The notes: generated by a model not told the origin, from the letters alone. DNA of 53,856 nucleotides from Rhodospirillaceae bacterium (GCA_016845145.1 JAERTE010000061.1:1-53856), one strand, 5' to 3'; positions 8,563-18,092 are shown, numbered from the stretch's first letter. Numbers and translations are program-made.

Positions 8563-8874
8563 ATGCGCCGCACGGCTTACATACTGTTACCATTTTTTGC
8601 GCTGGTTGTGGTGGCCGCTTTCGGCGCACGCGCCATGGAGGCCTATTCCCCTGAGCAAAACGAGCAATTCATGGATTGGTGCACGGGCGCCAAGTCCGCG
8701 ACCGAGAGCACATGCTCGTGCACGCTGAAAAGCATCGCGCAGACGGTACCGGCCGCCACTTTGGCGCAATTCCTTTCCAGCCAAGCCAGTGGTTCGAGCT
8801 TCAATTTCAATGCCACATTGGCCACGACCGGGGTATCGGTCACCCAAGCGCTGGCAACCTGTGCCAGCCGCTAG
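8563..8874 (+). CDS. Small exported cysteine-containing protein
   Basis: A 103-residue protein of unknown function. The ATG at 8563 is chosen because AGGAGG sits 5 bases upstream and the next residues form a signal peptide (MRRTAYILLPFFALVVVAAFG, cleavage probably near residue 23). A GTG at 8521 in the same frame lacks such support. The mature part is about 80 residues with four cysteines (DWCTG, STCSC and ATCASR), probably forming disulfides in the periplasm, in a Ser/Thr/Ala-rich context. I do not recognise a domain. It precedes the GST gene by 12 bases, so the two may be co-transcribed. Confidence 0.75.
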   Translation: MRRTAYILLPFFALVVVAAFGARAMEAYSPEQNEQFMDWCTGAKSATESTCSCTLKSIAQTVPAATLAQFLSSQASGSSFNFNATLATTGVSVTQALATCASR

Positions 8875-8886
8875 CGGGATAGATTG

Positions 8887-9498
8887 ATGAAAATCTATTT
8901 TGCCCCCAATTCCCGCGCCGTACGCGTTGCCTGGTTGTTTGAAGAACTTGACCTGCCTTATGAGCTAGAGGTCTTCAAGCTGGGCGATAAGCGCATGCGC
9001 GATGCCGAGTACTTGAAAACCCACCCGATGGGCCGGGTGCCGGCGCTGGAGGACGGTGACGTGACGTTGTTCGAGTCCGGCGCCATTATCCAATACGTGT
9101 TGGCGAAATATGGCGACGGGCGATTGGTACCCGATGTCGGCTCACCCGAGTTCCCGGCTTATTTGCAGTGGTTCCACTACGCCGAAGGGATGTTGATGCC
9201 GCCGGTGAACACGCTGGTGGTGGAAACGATGTTCCTGTCCGAAGAGAAGCGCAACCCCACCAACATCGCGCGTGCTACTCGGCTTTTGAACAAAATGCTC
9301 GATCCCATCAACGAGCGCTTGTCTGATCGTGATTATCTTGCCGGAGATTTCTCTGCCGCAGATATCATCACCGGCCACGCCTGCATCGTCTCAAGCCGGC
9401 GCGCTGGTGATATTTCCGACAAACCGAATGTTCTGGCTTATGTTGAGCGCCTGCAAGAGCGCCCGGCGTATCAGCGCGTTGCGGCCATCACCGGCTAG
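8887..9498 (+). CDS. Glutathione S-transferase family protein
   Basis: A 203-residue cytosolic GST. The N-terminal thioredoxin-like domain (1-80) opens MKIYFAPNSRAVRVAW, has the cis-proline segment MGRVPALEDGD near 48, and the glutathione-contact motif LFESGAIIQYV near 61. The C-terminal helical domain includes the N-capping motif AGDFSAADIITGHAC near 155. The catalytic residue is probably a Ser near position 9-10. An in-frame TTG three bases upstream is less likely to be the start. The stop overlaps that of the convergent M23-family gene. Confidence 0.93.
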   Translation: MKIYFAPNSRAVRVAWLFEELDLPYELEVFKLGDKRMRDAEYLKTHPMGRVPALEDGDVTLFESGAIIQYVLAKYGDGRLVPDVGSPEFPAYLQWFHYAEGMLMPPVNTLVVETMFLSEEKRNPTNIARATRLLNKMLDPINERLSDRDYLAGDFSAADIITGHACIVSSRRAGDISDKPNVLAYVERLQERPAYQRVAAITG

Positions 9499-10511
9499 GC
9501 TCGGCGCAGGTACTTTTTAGGATTTCGCGCACGTTTGCCTTTGCGGATTTCAAAGTGCAATTGCGGCGATGTGACGCTTCCCGTGTCGCCGACGGTCGCG
9601 ACCTTTTGGCCCTTGCCCACCTTGTCGCCACGCCGCACCAATAGCCTGTCGGCATGTGCGTAGGCCGTCACCCAACCGTTAGAATGCTTGATCAGCAACA
9701 AATTGCCGAACCCGCGCAACTCATTGCCGGCATAGACGACAACACCGTTCTGGGCGGCGCTGATCGGGGTGCCGCGTGGCGCCGCAATGTTGATACCGTC
9801 ATTGTGAAAGCCTTTCGGCTTGGCGCCAAAATTGGACACCACCCTTCCCTGCACCGGCCACAAAAACCCCTTGCCGGAAACCGGTGGTGGCTTGGGCACG
9901 GCGCGCGGTGCGGTGGCGCGCGCGGCGACCGGGGCGGTTTTGGCCGTGGCCGCTGTCGGCTTGGAGGCCCAGGCGGGTGGTTTTGCAGGTTTTGCGGGTT
10001 TCGAGGTAGAGGTTGCCGGCGCTACCGCTTGCGCTGTCGAGACCGGCTCGGACCCAGCCCTCGGCAACCGCAGGCGCTGCCCCACGTAGATGGTATATGG
10101 GGATTTCAAGCCATTGAGGCGCGCCAATTCGTGCATGCCTGCATCGTAGCGGCCGGCGATTTCAGATAACGTATCGCCCTTCACAACTTGATGTTCGCGC
10201 CCGCGCGGCAAAACGATTCGCTGTCCCACATTAAGTAAAAACGGCGGTGTCAGGCCGTTGGCGTCGATAATCGCACGCATGGAAACCCCATGGCGTTTGC
10301 TCAACGCCCAGACCGTATCTCCCTTGCCCACATAGACCGCGCTGGCATTACGAAAAGCCCTGGAATTCTGCGGCGTAGCGCTTGCCGGACGGGACCGTGC
10401 ATTGACGTCGCTGGGACCGTCTGGCGGTGGCGGCCATTCCGCATAACCGCACCCGCCGAGTACCAACACCGACACCAGACCTGCTGCGTGAAATTTTGAG
10501 CCCATTCCCAT
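9495..10511 (-). CDS. LysM/M23 lipoprotein, NlpD-like amidase activator with degenerate active site
   Basis: A 338-residue lipoprotein. The chosen ATG at 10511 gives a lipoprotein signal with lipobox VLGGC (Cys21); the longer frame would run into pcm. Two LysM peptidoglycan-binding domains follow (about residues 57-105 and 106-150), then a Pro/Ala linker and an M23 (LytM) domain from about 215. The metal site looks broken. The HxGxD motif reads HNDGIN, so the aspartate ligand is Asn, and the HLH motif reads QLHFE, so the catalytic His is Gln; only YAHAD is intact. This is the pattern of NlpD/EnvC proteins, which activate N-acetylmuramyl-L-alanine amidases at division and are not hydrolases themselves. 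It follows pcm by 22 bases at the end of the tat-serS-surE-pcm run. Confidence 0.88.
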   Translation of the reverse strand: MGMGSKFHAAGLVSVLVLGGCGYAEWPPPPDGPSDVNARSRPASATPQNSRAFRNASAVYVGKGDTVWALSKRHGVSMRAIIDANGLTPPFLLNVGQRIVLPRGREHQVVKGDTLSEIAGRYDAGMHELARLNGLKSPYTIYVGQRLRLPRAGSEPVSTAQAVAPATSTSKPAKPAKPPAWASKPTAATAKTAPVAARATAPRAVPKPPPVSGKGFLWPVQGRVVSNFGAKPKGFHNDGINIAAPRGTPISAAQNGVVVYAGNELRGFGNLLLIKHSNGWVTAYAHADRLLVRRGDKVGKGQKVATVGDTGSVTSPQLHFEIRKGKRARNPKKYLRRA

Positions 10512-10533
10512 AGTGATGATTATCACCGAGTGG

Positions 10534-11172
10534 CTATCCCCCGACAACACCATCCACAAACGGTACGAACCGCGTCGGACCCAGGTCCTCGGTTTCGGCA
10601 CCGTCTTTGGTGCGCACCACCTTGGTCAGGCGCTGGTCGTTTTCGTCCAGGCCGATGGGCACGATCATGATGCCGCCGATGGCCAGTTGCTCGAACAACA
10701 CCGGCGGCACGTCGGGGGCTGCCGCGGCGACGATAATACGCTCAAACGGTGCTTGTTCGGGCCAACCGGCGGCGCCGTCGCCGCACACGGATGTGATGTT
10801 GGTGAGTTTGAGCTCGTGCAGCCGCTCCTGGGCCTCTCGCAATAGCGCGGGATGGCGCTCAATGGTGTAGAGCCGGCGGCACAACGGCGCCAATACGGCG
10901 GCCTGATAGCCCGATCCGGTGCCGATCTCGAGGACTTTGTGGCGGTCGGACACCTCAAGCGCCTGGGTCATCAGCCCGACGATCAACGGCTGGCTGACCG
11001 TTTGGTGATAACCGATCGGCAGTGCCAGGTTTTCGTCCCATCGGTCCTTGAATGGCCCGGCCAGGAAGATGCTGCGCGGCAGCTTCTCGATCACCCCCAA
11101 CACCCGCGCATCCGTGACGCCGCCCTGGCGCAATTCCAGGATCAGCCGGCCCATGCGTGGGTCGAGATTCAC
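10534..11172 (-). CDS. pcm: Protein-L-isoaspartate O-methyltransferase
   Basis: A 212-residue SAM-dependent enzyme that methylates isoaspartyl residues to start protein repair. The substrate-side motif LPIGYHQTVSQPLIVGLMTQ is near residue 51, SAM motif I VLEIGTGSGYQAAVLA near 79, and VAAAAPDVPPVLFEQLAIGG near 147. The length is usual for the family. The start overlaps the surE stop as ATGA, so the genes are translationally coupled. SurE and Pcm are neighbours in many proteobacteria. Confidence 0.96.
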   Translation of the reverse strand: MNLDPRMGRLILELRQGGVTDARVLGVIEKLPRSIFLAGPFKDRWDENLALPIGYHQTVSQPLIVGLMTQALEVSDRHKVLEIGTGSGYQAAVLAPLCRRLYTIERHPALLREAQERLHELKLTNITSVCGDGAAGWPEQAPFERIIVAAAAPDVPPVLFEQLAIGGIMIVPIGLDENDQRLTKVVRTKDGAETEDLGPTRFVPFVDGVVGG

Positions 11173-11936
11173 TTAAATGCGCCCTTTAGCTTTTTCAGTG
11201 TGGCTGCGTGGGTGAGATCCATGGTCAGCGGTGTGATGGCCACGGCGCCGCGTTCGACAGCTTCGAGGTCCGATCCCGGGCGAAATTTTTCTTCGTCGCG
11301 CGACGCGCCCACCCAGAAATACGCATCTCCGCGCGGGTCTTTGCCCGGTTGCAGTTCGCCACCGATTTTGCGCCGGCCTTGGCGCACCACCTCAATCCCT
11401 GTCACTTTGTTGGCGGCAACATCGGGAAAATTGACGTTCATCAACACACCCGACGGCCAATCCACCTTGGCCAGTTGTTTCAGCACCTTGGCGGTCCAAA
11501 CCTCACCGGTTTTCCATGGCACGGTCTGGCGATCGCGGTAAAACTGGCTCAGCGCCACGGACGGAATACCCAGCAGCGTCCCTTCCATGGCCGCCGCAAC
11601 GGTACCTGAATAGGTGATGTCTTCGCCCAGATTGCCGCCCCGGTTGATGCCGGACAGCACCATGTCCGGCGGTGCGGCTTTCATTACCTCTTGCACGCCC
11701 AGCAGCACGCTGTCGGTTGGTGTGCCGTCGACGGCGAAACGCCGGGTCGCGGCGCGGCGGATGCGAAGCGGACGGCGCAGCGTCAGCGAATGGCTGGTTG
11801 CACTTTGCTCAGTCTCGGGCGCCACCACCCACACTTCCTTGAACAAGGCGGTGGCGGCGCGGATCAACACCTTCATGCCGGGGGCTGCGATGCCGTCGTC
11901 GTTGGAGATCAGGACGCGCGATTTCGCCAGGTTCAC
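11169..11936 (-). CDS. surE: 5'/3'-nucleotidase SurE
   Basis: A 255-residue metal-dependent nucleotidase acting on 5' and 3' nucleoside monophosphates. The metal-binding N-terminus reads [14 protein letters not shown] near residue 8, followed by [14 protein letters not shown] near 39 and [20 protein letters not shown] near 94, all family signatures. The ATG at 11936 overlaps the serS stop (ATGA), and its own stop overlaps the pcm start. Confidence 0.97.
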   Translation of the reverse strand: MNLAKSRVLISNDDGIAAPGMKVLIRAATALFKEVWVVAPETEQSATSHSLTLRRPLRIRRAATRRFAVDGTPTDSVLLGVQEVMKAAPPDMVLSGINRGGNLGEDITYSGTVAAAMEGTLLGIPSVALSQFYRDRQTVPWKTGEVWTAKVLKQLAKVDWPSGVLMNVNFPDVAANKVTGIEVVRQGRRKIGGELQPGKDPRGDAYFWVGASRDEEKFRPGSDLEAVERGAVAITPLTMDLTHAATLKKLKGAFK

Positions 11937-13216
11937 GATGCCGGCTCCAGCACTTCAAGGCCGCCCATGAAGTGACGCAGGGCTTTGGGGATCACCACGG
12001 AGCCATCCGGCTGTTGGTAGTTTTCCAAAATAGCGACCAACGTGCGGCCCACGGCCAGACCGGAACCATTGAGCGTGTGCACAAAGGCCGTCTGTTTGCC
12101 GCCTTTTTCGGGGCGATAGCGCGCATTCATACGCCTAGCCTGAAAATCACCGCAAACGGAGCAGCTGGAGATTTCGCGGTAGGTATCCTGCCCCGGCAGC
12201 CAAACCTCAATATCGTAGGTTTTACGTGCGCCGAATCCCATGTCGCCAGTACATAGCGCGATGGTCCGGTACGGCAGTTCCAGGCGCTCGAGGATATCCT
12301 CGGCGCAGCGGGTCATGCGATTGAGCTCTTCGAGCGAGTCCTCTTCCCTGGTCACCGACACCATCTCCACCTTGGTGAATTGGTGCTGGCGGATCATCCC
12401 ACGGGTGTCCTTGCCCGCAGCCCCTGCTTCGGAGCGGAAACACCATGTCATGGCCGTGTAGCGGCGCGGCAGGTAATCGGCTTCGACAAGATGACCGGCA
12501 ATGATATTGGTCAGCGGTACTTCGGCGGTGGGGATCAGCCAATGCCCGGTATCGGCCTTGAATAGGTCTTCGCCGAATTTTGGCAACTGCCCGGTGCCGT
12601 ACATGGCCGTGTCGTTGACCAATGCCGGCGGATTGACCTCGGTGTAGCCGTTGTCGCGTGTGTGAACGTTGAGCATCAGATTGGCCAAAGCGCGTTCCAT
12701 GCGCGCGAGTGCGCCTGTCAGCATCACGAACCGCGCGCCTGACAGTTTCGCCGCTGTCTCGAAATCCATCATGCCGAGGCCTTCTCCCAGGTCGACGTGA
12801 TCCTTGGGGGCAAAATCAAACTGACGCGGCTCGCCCCATTTCTTGACCTCGACGTTATCGTCTTCGCCATCACCATCAGGCACGTCGTCCAGAGGGAGGT
12901 TCGGCAAGCTCGCCAAAACGTCGTTCAATTCCGACGTGGCGGCGGCGGCTTCTTGTTCGGCGGCAGCCTGTGCATCTTTGCTTTCAGACACCTTGGCAAT
13001 GATATCGGCAGCATCCTCGCCGCGTGATTTGGCAACGCCGATCTGCTTTGAAAGCGCATTGCGCTCGGTTTGGATTTCCTGGGCGCGGGTTTGGGCGTCG
13101 CGCCGCTTGCCATCGAGCGCGATCAACTCGTCGGCCATGGCCTTTTGCCCCGGCCTGCGGGTCAGGGCTTGGTCAAAAGCTTGCGGATTTTCGTGGATCC
13201 ATTTGATGTCGAACAT
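11933..13216 (-). CDS. serS: Seryl-tRNA synthetase
   Basis: A 427-residue class II synthetase that charges tRNA-Ser and tRNA-Sec. The N-terminal coiled-coil arm that holds the tRNA long variable arm covers about residues 30-105. Motif 2 is [19 protein letters not shown] near 268 and motif 3 is [19 protein letters not shown] near 381. It starts 15 bases after the tatC stop and overlaps surE by four bases, so it belongs to the same operon. Confidence 0.97.
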   Translation of the reverse strand: MFDIKWIHENPQAFDQALTRRPGQKAMADELIALDGKRRDAQTRAQEIQTERNALSKQIGVAKSRGEDAADIIAKVSESKDAQAAAEQEAAAATSELNDVLASLPNLPLDDVPDGDGEDDNVEVKKWGEPRQFDFAPKDHVDLGEGLGMMDFETAAKLSGARFVMLTGALARMERALANLMLNVHTRDNGYTEVNPPALVNDTAMYGTGQLPKFGEDLFKADTGHWLIPTAEVPLTNIIAGHLVEADYLPRRYTAMTWCFRSEAGAAGKDTRGMIRQHQFTKVEMVSVTREEDSLEELNRMTRCAEDILERLELPYRTIALCTGDMGFGARKTYDIEVWLPGQDTYREISSCSVCGDFQARRMNARYRPEKGGKQTAFVHTLNGSGLAVGRTLVAILENYQQPDGSVVIPKALRHFMGGLEVLEPAS

Positions 13217-13231
13217 GGGAAACGGGACCTC

Positions 13232-14035
13232 TTAGGGAGCTTCGGTGTCGTCTTCTTCGTCTTCTTCGTCGGAATTTTCATCCCGTTTCTTCTCGATCAG
13301 GCGCACCGAAAAGATCGAGACTTCATATAGGCAAATCAGTACGGACGCGAGCATCACTTGGCTGATCACGTCCGGCGGGGTGATCACGGCAGCGACGATG
13401 AAGGCAATAAGGATGGCATACTTGCGCTTTTCCTTCATGCCTTGGGAATTGATGATTCCGATACGGCCCAGCAGAGACAGCACCACCGGCAGTTCGAAAC
13501 AAATACCAAAGGCGAAAATCAGGTTAATACTGAGCGACAGGTACTCGTTGACCTTGGGCTCCGAAACAATGGGCAGAGTGCCCTCGCCACCTTGCAGTTC
13601 GAAGTTCAACAAAAACTCGTAAGCCCATGGCATTACGATGTAATAAACCATCGCCCCGCCCATGAAGAACAGGATTGGCGTGGCCACCAGGAACGGCGCC
13701 AGGGCGGATTTCTCATGCTTGTAGAGGCCCGGCGCGACGAACATCCAAAATTGCATGGAAATGAATGGAAACGCTACAAACAGCGCCGTGATCAGCGACA
13801 ACTTGATGTAGGTGAAAAACGCTTCGTGCAGGGCAGTAAAGATCAAGCGGCGCTGCCCACCCATTTCGTCGAACACATCGGCCAAGGGCTGCACCAAAAA
13901 CTGATAGACGTATTCGGCAAACGGGAAGATCGCGATGAACAGCACGATAATCGACGCCACGCTCCACACCAGGCGCGAGCGAAGTTCGACCAGATGGTCG
14001 AGCAACGGCATTTTGGATTCTTCGGTGTCCGCCAT
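13232..14035 (-). CDS. tatC: Sec-independent translocase TatC
   Basis: A 267-residue six-helix membrane protein that recognises twin-arginine signal peptides. Family motifs are MPLLDHLVELRSRLV near residue 9 and PFISMQFWMFVAPGLYKHE near 89. The C-terminus is an acidic cytosolic tail rich in Asp/Glu. It follows tatB by six bases. Confidence 0.96.
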   Translation of the reverse strand: MADTEESKMPLLDHLVELRSRLVWSVASIIVLFIAIFPFAEYVYQFLVQPLADVFDEMGGQRRLIFTALHEAFFTYIKLSLITALFVAFPFISMQFWMFVAPGLYKHEKSALAPFLVATPILFFMGGAMVYYIVMPWAYEFLLNFELQGGEGTLPIVSEPKVNEYLSLSINLIFAFGICFELPVVLSLLGRIGIINSQGMKEKRKYAILIAFIVAAVITPPDVISQVMLASVLICLYEVSIFSVRLIEKKRDENSDEEDEEDDTEAP

Positions 14036-14041
14036 GCGCCG

Positions 14042-14557
14042 TTAGCCCTTCGTCTCGTCCGGTGTCTTTACCGGTATGGCTTCGGCGTTTTCCATGGGGT
14101 CGGACGCGGTTGCCGGTTCTGCGGTCGCGTCCATCAAATCCGGGTCGTCATCGAGTTCGTTATCCAACTCGTCATCCAGGTCTTCATCCAGTCCGGAAAT
14201 ATCATCGATCACATCGTCATCGACGGGGTCCTTGGCGCTTGGGTCTGTTGACGTCTTCAGGTCGTCGACCGCCTCGCTCCAGTCTTGCTGGATGTCGGTC
14301 ATGTCGAATTCCTTGGCCAACCCGGACGGGTCCAACCCGTCGCCGTCCATCATCTTGTTGGCTTCTTTCTTGATGTCTTCAAGCTCGGCCTCCCGCACAA
14401 CGTCGTCTAAGCCGTCTTGCAGGTCGCGCGCCATGGAGCGCGCCTTCCGGATCCAATAGGTGACGGTTTTGATGGCGCGCGGCAAGTCCTTGGGGCCGAC
14501 GACAATGATCGCCAGCACTGCGAGGACAAACAGTTCCTGCCAGCCGATATCGAACAT
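14042..14557 (-). CDS. tatB: Sec-independent translocase TatB
   Basis: A 171-residue protein. The N-terminal membrane helix with the TatB motif MFDIGWQELFVLAVLAIIVVG is followed by the amphipathic helix (KDLPRAIKTVTYWIRKARS) and a long acidic low-complexity tail. TatB forms the receptor complex with TatC. It starts 56 bases after tatA. Confidence 0.95.
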   Translation of the reverse strand: MFDIGWQELFVLAVLAIIVVGPKDLPRAIKTVTYWIRKARSMARDLQDGLDDVVREAELEDIKKEANKMMDGDGLDPSGLAKEFDMTDIQQDWSEAVDDLKTSTDPSAKDPVDDDVIDDISGLDEDLDDELDNELDDDPDLMDATAEPATASDPMENAEAIPVKTPDETKG

Positions 14558-14613
14558 GGCGGAGAGAGGCTCCTGTGTTTAGGACGCTCTTGGAAAGCCG
14601 GGCGCGTGCCGCC

Positions 14614-14868
14614 TCAGCCGTTAGCCGCCTTGTCTTTGTCCGAGGACTCGACCGCTTCTTTAACCGGTTCGGCAGCTTCGGACTCCAGCTCTTTCGGCGC
14701 GTCGCCGGCATCCGCCGCGTCGCCTTCGTCATCCTTCATGCCTTTCTTGAAAGATTTCAAGCCTTTGCCGAAATCTCCCATCAAGGCAGAGATTTTCCCC
14801 TTGCCGCCAAACAGAACCAAAACGACGGCCAAAACGACCAGCCAATGCCAAATGCTAAATGTGCCCAT
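14614..14868 (-). CDS. tatA: Sec-independent translocase TatA
   Basis: An 84-residue pore-forming Tat subunit. It begins [20 protein letters not shown], followed by the Gly hinge and amphipathic helix [21 protein letters not shown] and a charged tail. The ATG at 14868 is preferred over an in-frame GTG at 14883 because GGGAAAG sits at ribosome-site distance from it. It is first of the tatA-tatB-tatC-serS-surE-pcm series. Confidence 0.95.
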   Translation of the reverse strand: MGTFSIWHWLVVLAVVLVLFGGKGKISALMGDFGKGLKSFKKGMKDDEGDAADAGDAPKELESEAAEPVKEAVESSDKDKAANG

Positions 14869-15047
14869 AGCAATCTTTCCCACTTGTTCTCATCGGGTTT
14901 AGGGACATACCGATGTTAACAAAGGCGCGGTCCCAAGGTGGCCGGATAATGGCAGATTGCGTCCGGACCTGCAATGCAGCGATTGGTGTTCGTTTCTCAA
15001 AACAGCCGGTGGGGGAAAACTGAACTTTTGCCCGTTTCCGCCGCCCG

Positions 15048-15518
15048 TTATCCGGTTTTCGCCGTACCCTGTGCTGCTGCCGGCGCTTTTCCTGAAGCAC
15101 CAGCCGGGGCTGGTTTTTCAGGTTCAGGTTTTGGTGTCGGCTTGACCTCTTCCATGCGCCGGCAATGGCCTTCCAGAAAGGCGCCGGTTTCGATGGCCAG
15201 GTCTTCGTGTAGAATATTGCCAACCATATGGGCGGAAGCGGCCAATTTTACGGCCCGGGCTTTGATTTGGCCGTTAACAGCGCCGTGCACGACGACGGAA
15301 TCGGCGGTAATCTCGCCTTTTACATGCGCGCTCTCACCGATAAGCAACGTCTTGGAGCGGATGTCACCTTCCACGGAGCCATCAACCTGAATTTCGCCGT
15401 CACTTTTGAGATCACCAATGATCTTCAGGTCGCGGCTGATCAGCGACGGAGGCGCGGGTTTGGCTGGCGCCTGAGGCGAGCCCGCCGATGGCTGGTTTTT
15501 GCTATTTTTGGAAAACAT
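15048..15518 (-). CDS. Bactofilin (polymer-forming cytoskeletal protein)
   Basis: A 156-residue protein with a central right-handed beta-helix bactofilin domain at about residues 28-120 (SLISRDLKIIGDLKSDGEIQ, then repeats such as GSVEGDIRSKTLLIGESAHV). It is flanked by Pro/Ala/Lys-rich flexible ends, as is usual. Bactofilins polymerise without nucleotide and localise cell-wall enzymes. The start overlaps the 3' end of the M23 peptidase gene by 17 bases, a pairing seen repeatedly in bacteria and consistent with the filament guiding that hydrolase. Confidence 0.95.
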   Translation of the reverse strand: MFSKNSKNQPSAGSPQAPAKPAPPSLISRDLKIIGDLKSDGEIQVDGSVEGDIRSKTLLIGESAHVKGEITADSVVVHGAVNGQIKARAVKLAASAHMVGNILHEDLAIETGAFLEGHCRRMEEVKPTPKPEPEKPAPAGASGKAPAAAQGTAKTG

Positions 15519-16827
15519 GCCGGCCAGCTTTGATGAATTTCATGGGGTTGATGTTGCGCTTCTTGAACAGAGTTTCGTAATGCAAATGCGCGCCCGTGGT
15601 CCGGCCCGAGTTGCCAAGTAGTCCGATCTTTTGGCGGAATTTAACTTTTTGGCCGCGTTTCACATAAATCTTATGAAGATGGCCAAAACGGGTAACAACA
15701 CCGTTGCCGTGATCGATTTCAATGAAGCGGCCATAACGCCCTTTCCAGCCGGCGTGTTTGACGATGCCGGGCGCAGTGGCATAAATCGGCGCTTTTTTGG
15801 TCGAGCCGAAATCAAGGCCGTAATGAGCCGCCCAACGTTTGTTCAACGGGTCGCGCCGTTTGCCGAAACCGCTGGTGATGTAATAGGTATCCAGCGGCGC
15901 TACCAACGGCAGATGACGCACTGCGGATTGCAGTGAGTTCAGCCGCGCCAAATGGTTGTCGAGGTTATCCAGGCTTTTCTTCAATTCGCCGGCCGGCAAG
16001 GCATCAAGCGTCTCGGCGGGTATGAACGGTCCGCCTTGCCCCGTCGCCGGGTCATCAAGGGCAGCCAGTTTCAGCGGATCAATGCCCGCAAGGGACACGA
16101 CTTTCTCCAGATCGCCGATCTGCGACAAGGTTTGTTTGGTCAGGCGCTGTACTGATGTTTCGTGCGACTGCTGCAGGCTGGCAAGGCGATCTTCAAGTTG
16201 CTGCACGTAAGTGCGCATGCGCGAGCCCTCGAAACGGGCTTCATTGCGTTCCGACAGCGCCGTCTGCAAATCACCGGCAACCGTGTCCAAGTTGTCTTTG
16301 AGGGTAAAGTTGCGCGTTGTCAGACCGCCCAGCTCTTGCTCCAGATTGGAGAGTTTTCGCCGCAACGCTTCACGTGCACTGACGATCATGGAACGTTCGT
16401 CCTGCGTCGTGCGCAATTCGTCGGAGACGGAGCGCAGGCTGGTTTGCAGTTTGGCGTTCCGTTCCACCAAGCCAAGCATCATGGCGTGGTTGCGCTCCAG
16501 ATCTTGGGTGATGGCGTTGAATTTGTTCTGATATTCCGCAACCTCACCCAACAGGCTGTGGTAGGCGAGGCGCGCGCTGGCAATCTTACCGTCTTTGACC
16601 GCGACGACTTTCTCGTGCGCAACATAGCTATATGACGAAAACCCGGTCCAGCCCAATGCAGCGACCAAAGCGATACTTGAAAGGAATTGTCCCGCCGTAG
16701 TGATGCGGAAATAGCTGACCCGGCCATCGGTGCGGAAATGAACTTGGCGTTCGGGGAAGATACCCGCAATCCGCTCGCGCACACCAGCAAACCAGGAAAT
16801 ATCTTCACCCCCGTACTGCTTGGACAT
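15502..16827 (-). CDS. M23 family metallopeptidase with coiled coil (bactofilin partner)
   Basis: A 441-residue cell-wall peptidase. A cytoplasmic stretch of about 45 residues is followed by one membrane segment (FLSSIALVAALGWTGFSSY near 49-67), a long periplasmic coiled coil at about 80-230, and a C-terminal M23 domain from about 318. The zinc site is intact: HYGLDFG supplies His and Asp, GHLHKI is present, and GAHLHYE gives the HxH pair. It therefore probably cleaves peptidoglycan cross-links, unlike the degenerate LysM/M23 lipoprotein elsewhere in the window. The gene ends inside the start of the bactofilin gene. Its 5' side faces pgpA across a 222-bp divergent region. Confidence 0.94.
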   Translation of the reverse strand: MSKQYGGEDISWFAGVRERIAGIFPERQVHFRTDGRVSYFRITTAGQFLSSIALVAALGWTGFSSYSYVAHEKVVAVKDGKIASARLAYHSLLGEVAEYQNKFNAITQDLERNHAMMLGLVERNAKLQTSLRSVSDELRTTQDERSMIVSAREALRRKLSNLEQELGGLTTRNFTLKDNLDTVAGDLQTALSERNEARFEGSRMRTYVQQLEDRLASLQQSHETSVQRLTKQTLSQIGDLEKVVSLAGIDPLKLAALDDPATGQGGPFIPAETLDALPAGELKKSLDNLDNHLARLNSLQSAVRHLPLVAPLDTYYITSGFGKRRDPLNKRWAAHYGLDFGSTKKAPIYATAPGIVKHAGWKGRYGRFIEIDHGNGVVTRFGHLHKIYVKRGQKVKFRQKIGLLGNSGRTTGAHLHYETLFKKRNINPMKFIKAGRHVFQK

Positions 16828-17049
16828 CCCTCGACCCTTCGCCTTCTTTTTTCGCCGCTACGATAGAACCCCTGGCGACCGGCGGTATGGTTACCGCTCT
16901 CATATGCCTTGCCAAGAAAGTATCGGCACGGGTCGCAGCGCGCAAGCCAATATTGCTTGTTCGGCGCGCGTTTCCGGGCGAAAACCAGGAGTCCCGCCGA
17001 TTCGCTCCTGACTTCCCTGAGCGGCGGCTGCGATCATGGATCATGGTGA

Positions 17050-17586
17050 ATGACAGAAATACCGGACGATAAGCCGAATCCTCTCGAAAGCGCGCCCGGA
17101 CCGCGTGATTTGTTGCGACCGCCGATTTTGTTGGCGACGTGGTTCGGATCGGGCTTGCTGCCGCGCATGCCGGGGACATGGGGATCGTTGGCTGCATTGC
17201 CATTCGCGTGGGTGATACATCTGTTTTTCGGGCCTGAAGGGCTGTTATCGGCCGCGACAGTGGTGTTTTTTGTCGGTGTTTGGGCGGCCAATGTATACGT
17301 CAGCGATGTCGGCGGCGACGATCCGGGCGCCGTGGTGATCGACGAAGTTGCAGGGCAATGGCTGACGCTGGCTTTGGTACCTGCCTTGGCGGTACCACTG
17401 GATCCAGTGTTTTATGCGCTCGGTTTCGTGTTTTTTCGCATTGCCGATATTTTCAAACCGTGGCCGGTCAGTTGGGCCGACACGCGCATCAAGGGCGGCC
17501 TTGGTATTATGTTAGATGATATTATTGCCGCGATTTATGCCGGTGCCGCGCTGATCGGGGTTGGCTATATCATGGGAGTATATTGA
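17050..17586 (+). CDS. pgpA: Phosphatidylglycerophosphatase A
   Basis: A 178-residue membrane phosphatase converting phosphatidylglycerophosphate to phosphatidylglycerol. Family features are TWFGSGLLPRMPGTWGSLA near residue 32, the acidic VVIDEVAGQWLTL near 96, and RIADIFKPWPVSWADTRIKG near 130 followed by GIMLDDIIAAIYA. Hydrophobic segments are interleaved. Its TGA overlaps the ATG of the next gene by one base, so the two are coupled. Confidence 0.93.
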   Translation: MTEIPDDKPNPLESAPGPRDLLRPPILLATWFGSGLLPRMPGTWGSLAALPFAWVIHLFFGPEGLLSAATVVFFVGVWAANVYVSDVGGDDPGAVVIDEVAGQWLTLALVPALAVPLDPVFYALGFVFFRIADIFKPWPVSWADTRIKGGLGIMLDDIIAAIYAGAALIGVGYIMGVY

Positions 17587-18080
17587 TGCCTTTCGATGAT
17601 GCCATGGAGAGTGCCGCTTCAGAATTGCTGGATACCTGTCGCGCGCAGCACGTAAAATTGGCCACAGCTGAGTCCTGTACTGGCGGGCTAATTGCCGGGC
17701 TGCTGACGGCGATTGCCGGATCGTCGGACGTGGTCGAGCGCGGGTTCGTGACCTACACCAACGAGGCCAAACACGAAATGTTGGGTGTGCCGGCGGCATT
17801 GTTTGATACCGTCGGCGCGGTCAGTGAGGACGTGGCCCGTGCCATGTCGGAAGGCGCCGTCGCCAACTCTCGGGCCGATGCGGCGGTATCTGCAACCGGC
17901 GTTGCCGGACCTGGTGGCGGCACGGAAACAAAGCCGGTCGGTTTGGTGCATATCGCGGCTGCCCGTGCCGGGCACGAGACCTTGCACGAACGCCATGTCT
18001 TCAGTGGAGACCGGACCGCCGTACGCCAACAGACGGTGATGGCTTGTGTGGCGCTGCTCCGGCGGATTGTTGCGGCCTGA
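17586..18080 (+). CDS. pncC: CinA C-terminal domain protein, nicotinamide-nucleotide amidase
   Basis: A 164-residue stand-alone CinA C-terminal domain, which hydrolyses nicotinamide mononucleotide to nicotinate mononucleotide in pyridine-nucleotide recycling. Diagnostic motifs are LATAESCTGGLIAGLLT near residue 25, GFVTYTNEAKHEMLGV near 52 and SATGVAGPGGGTETKPVGLV near 101. The N-terminal CinA domain is absent. It follows pgpA with a TGATG junction and converges on ratA. Confidence 0.93.
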   Translation: MPFDDAMESAASELLDTCRAQHVKLATAESCTGGLIAGLLTAIAGSSDVVERGFVTYTNEAKHEMLGVPAALFDTVGAVSEDVARAMSEGAVANSRADAAVSATGVAGPGGGTETKPVGLVHIAAARAGHETLHERHVFSGDRTAVRQQTVMACVALLRRIVAA

Positions 18081-18092
18081 CGGCGGTCTTGG

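Noticed and set aside
13358..14251. A 297-codon plus-strand frame opposite tatC and tatB
   Set aside because: Mirror of conserved genes; low-complexity His/Arg/Gln/Asp translation.
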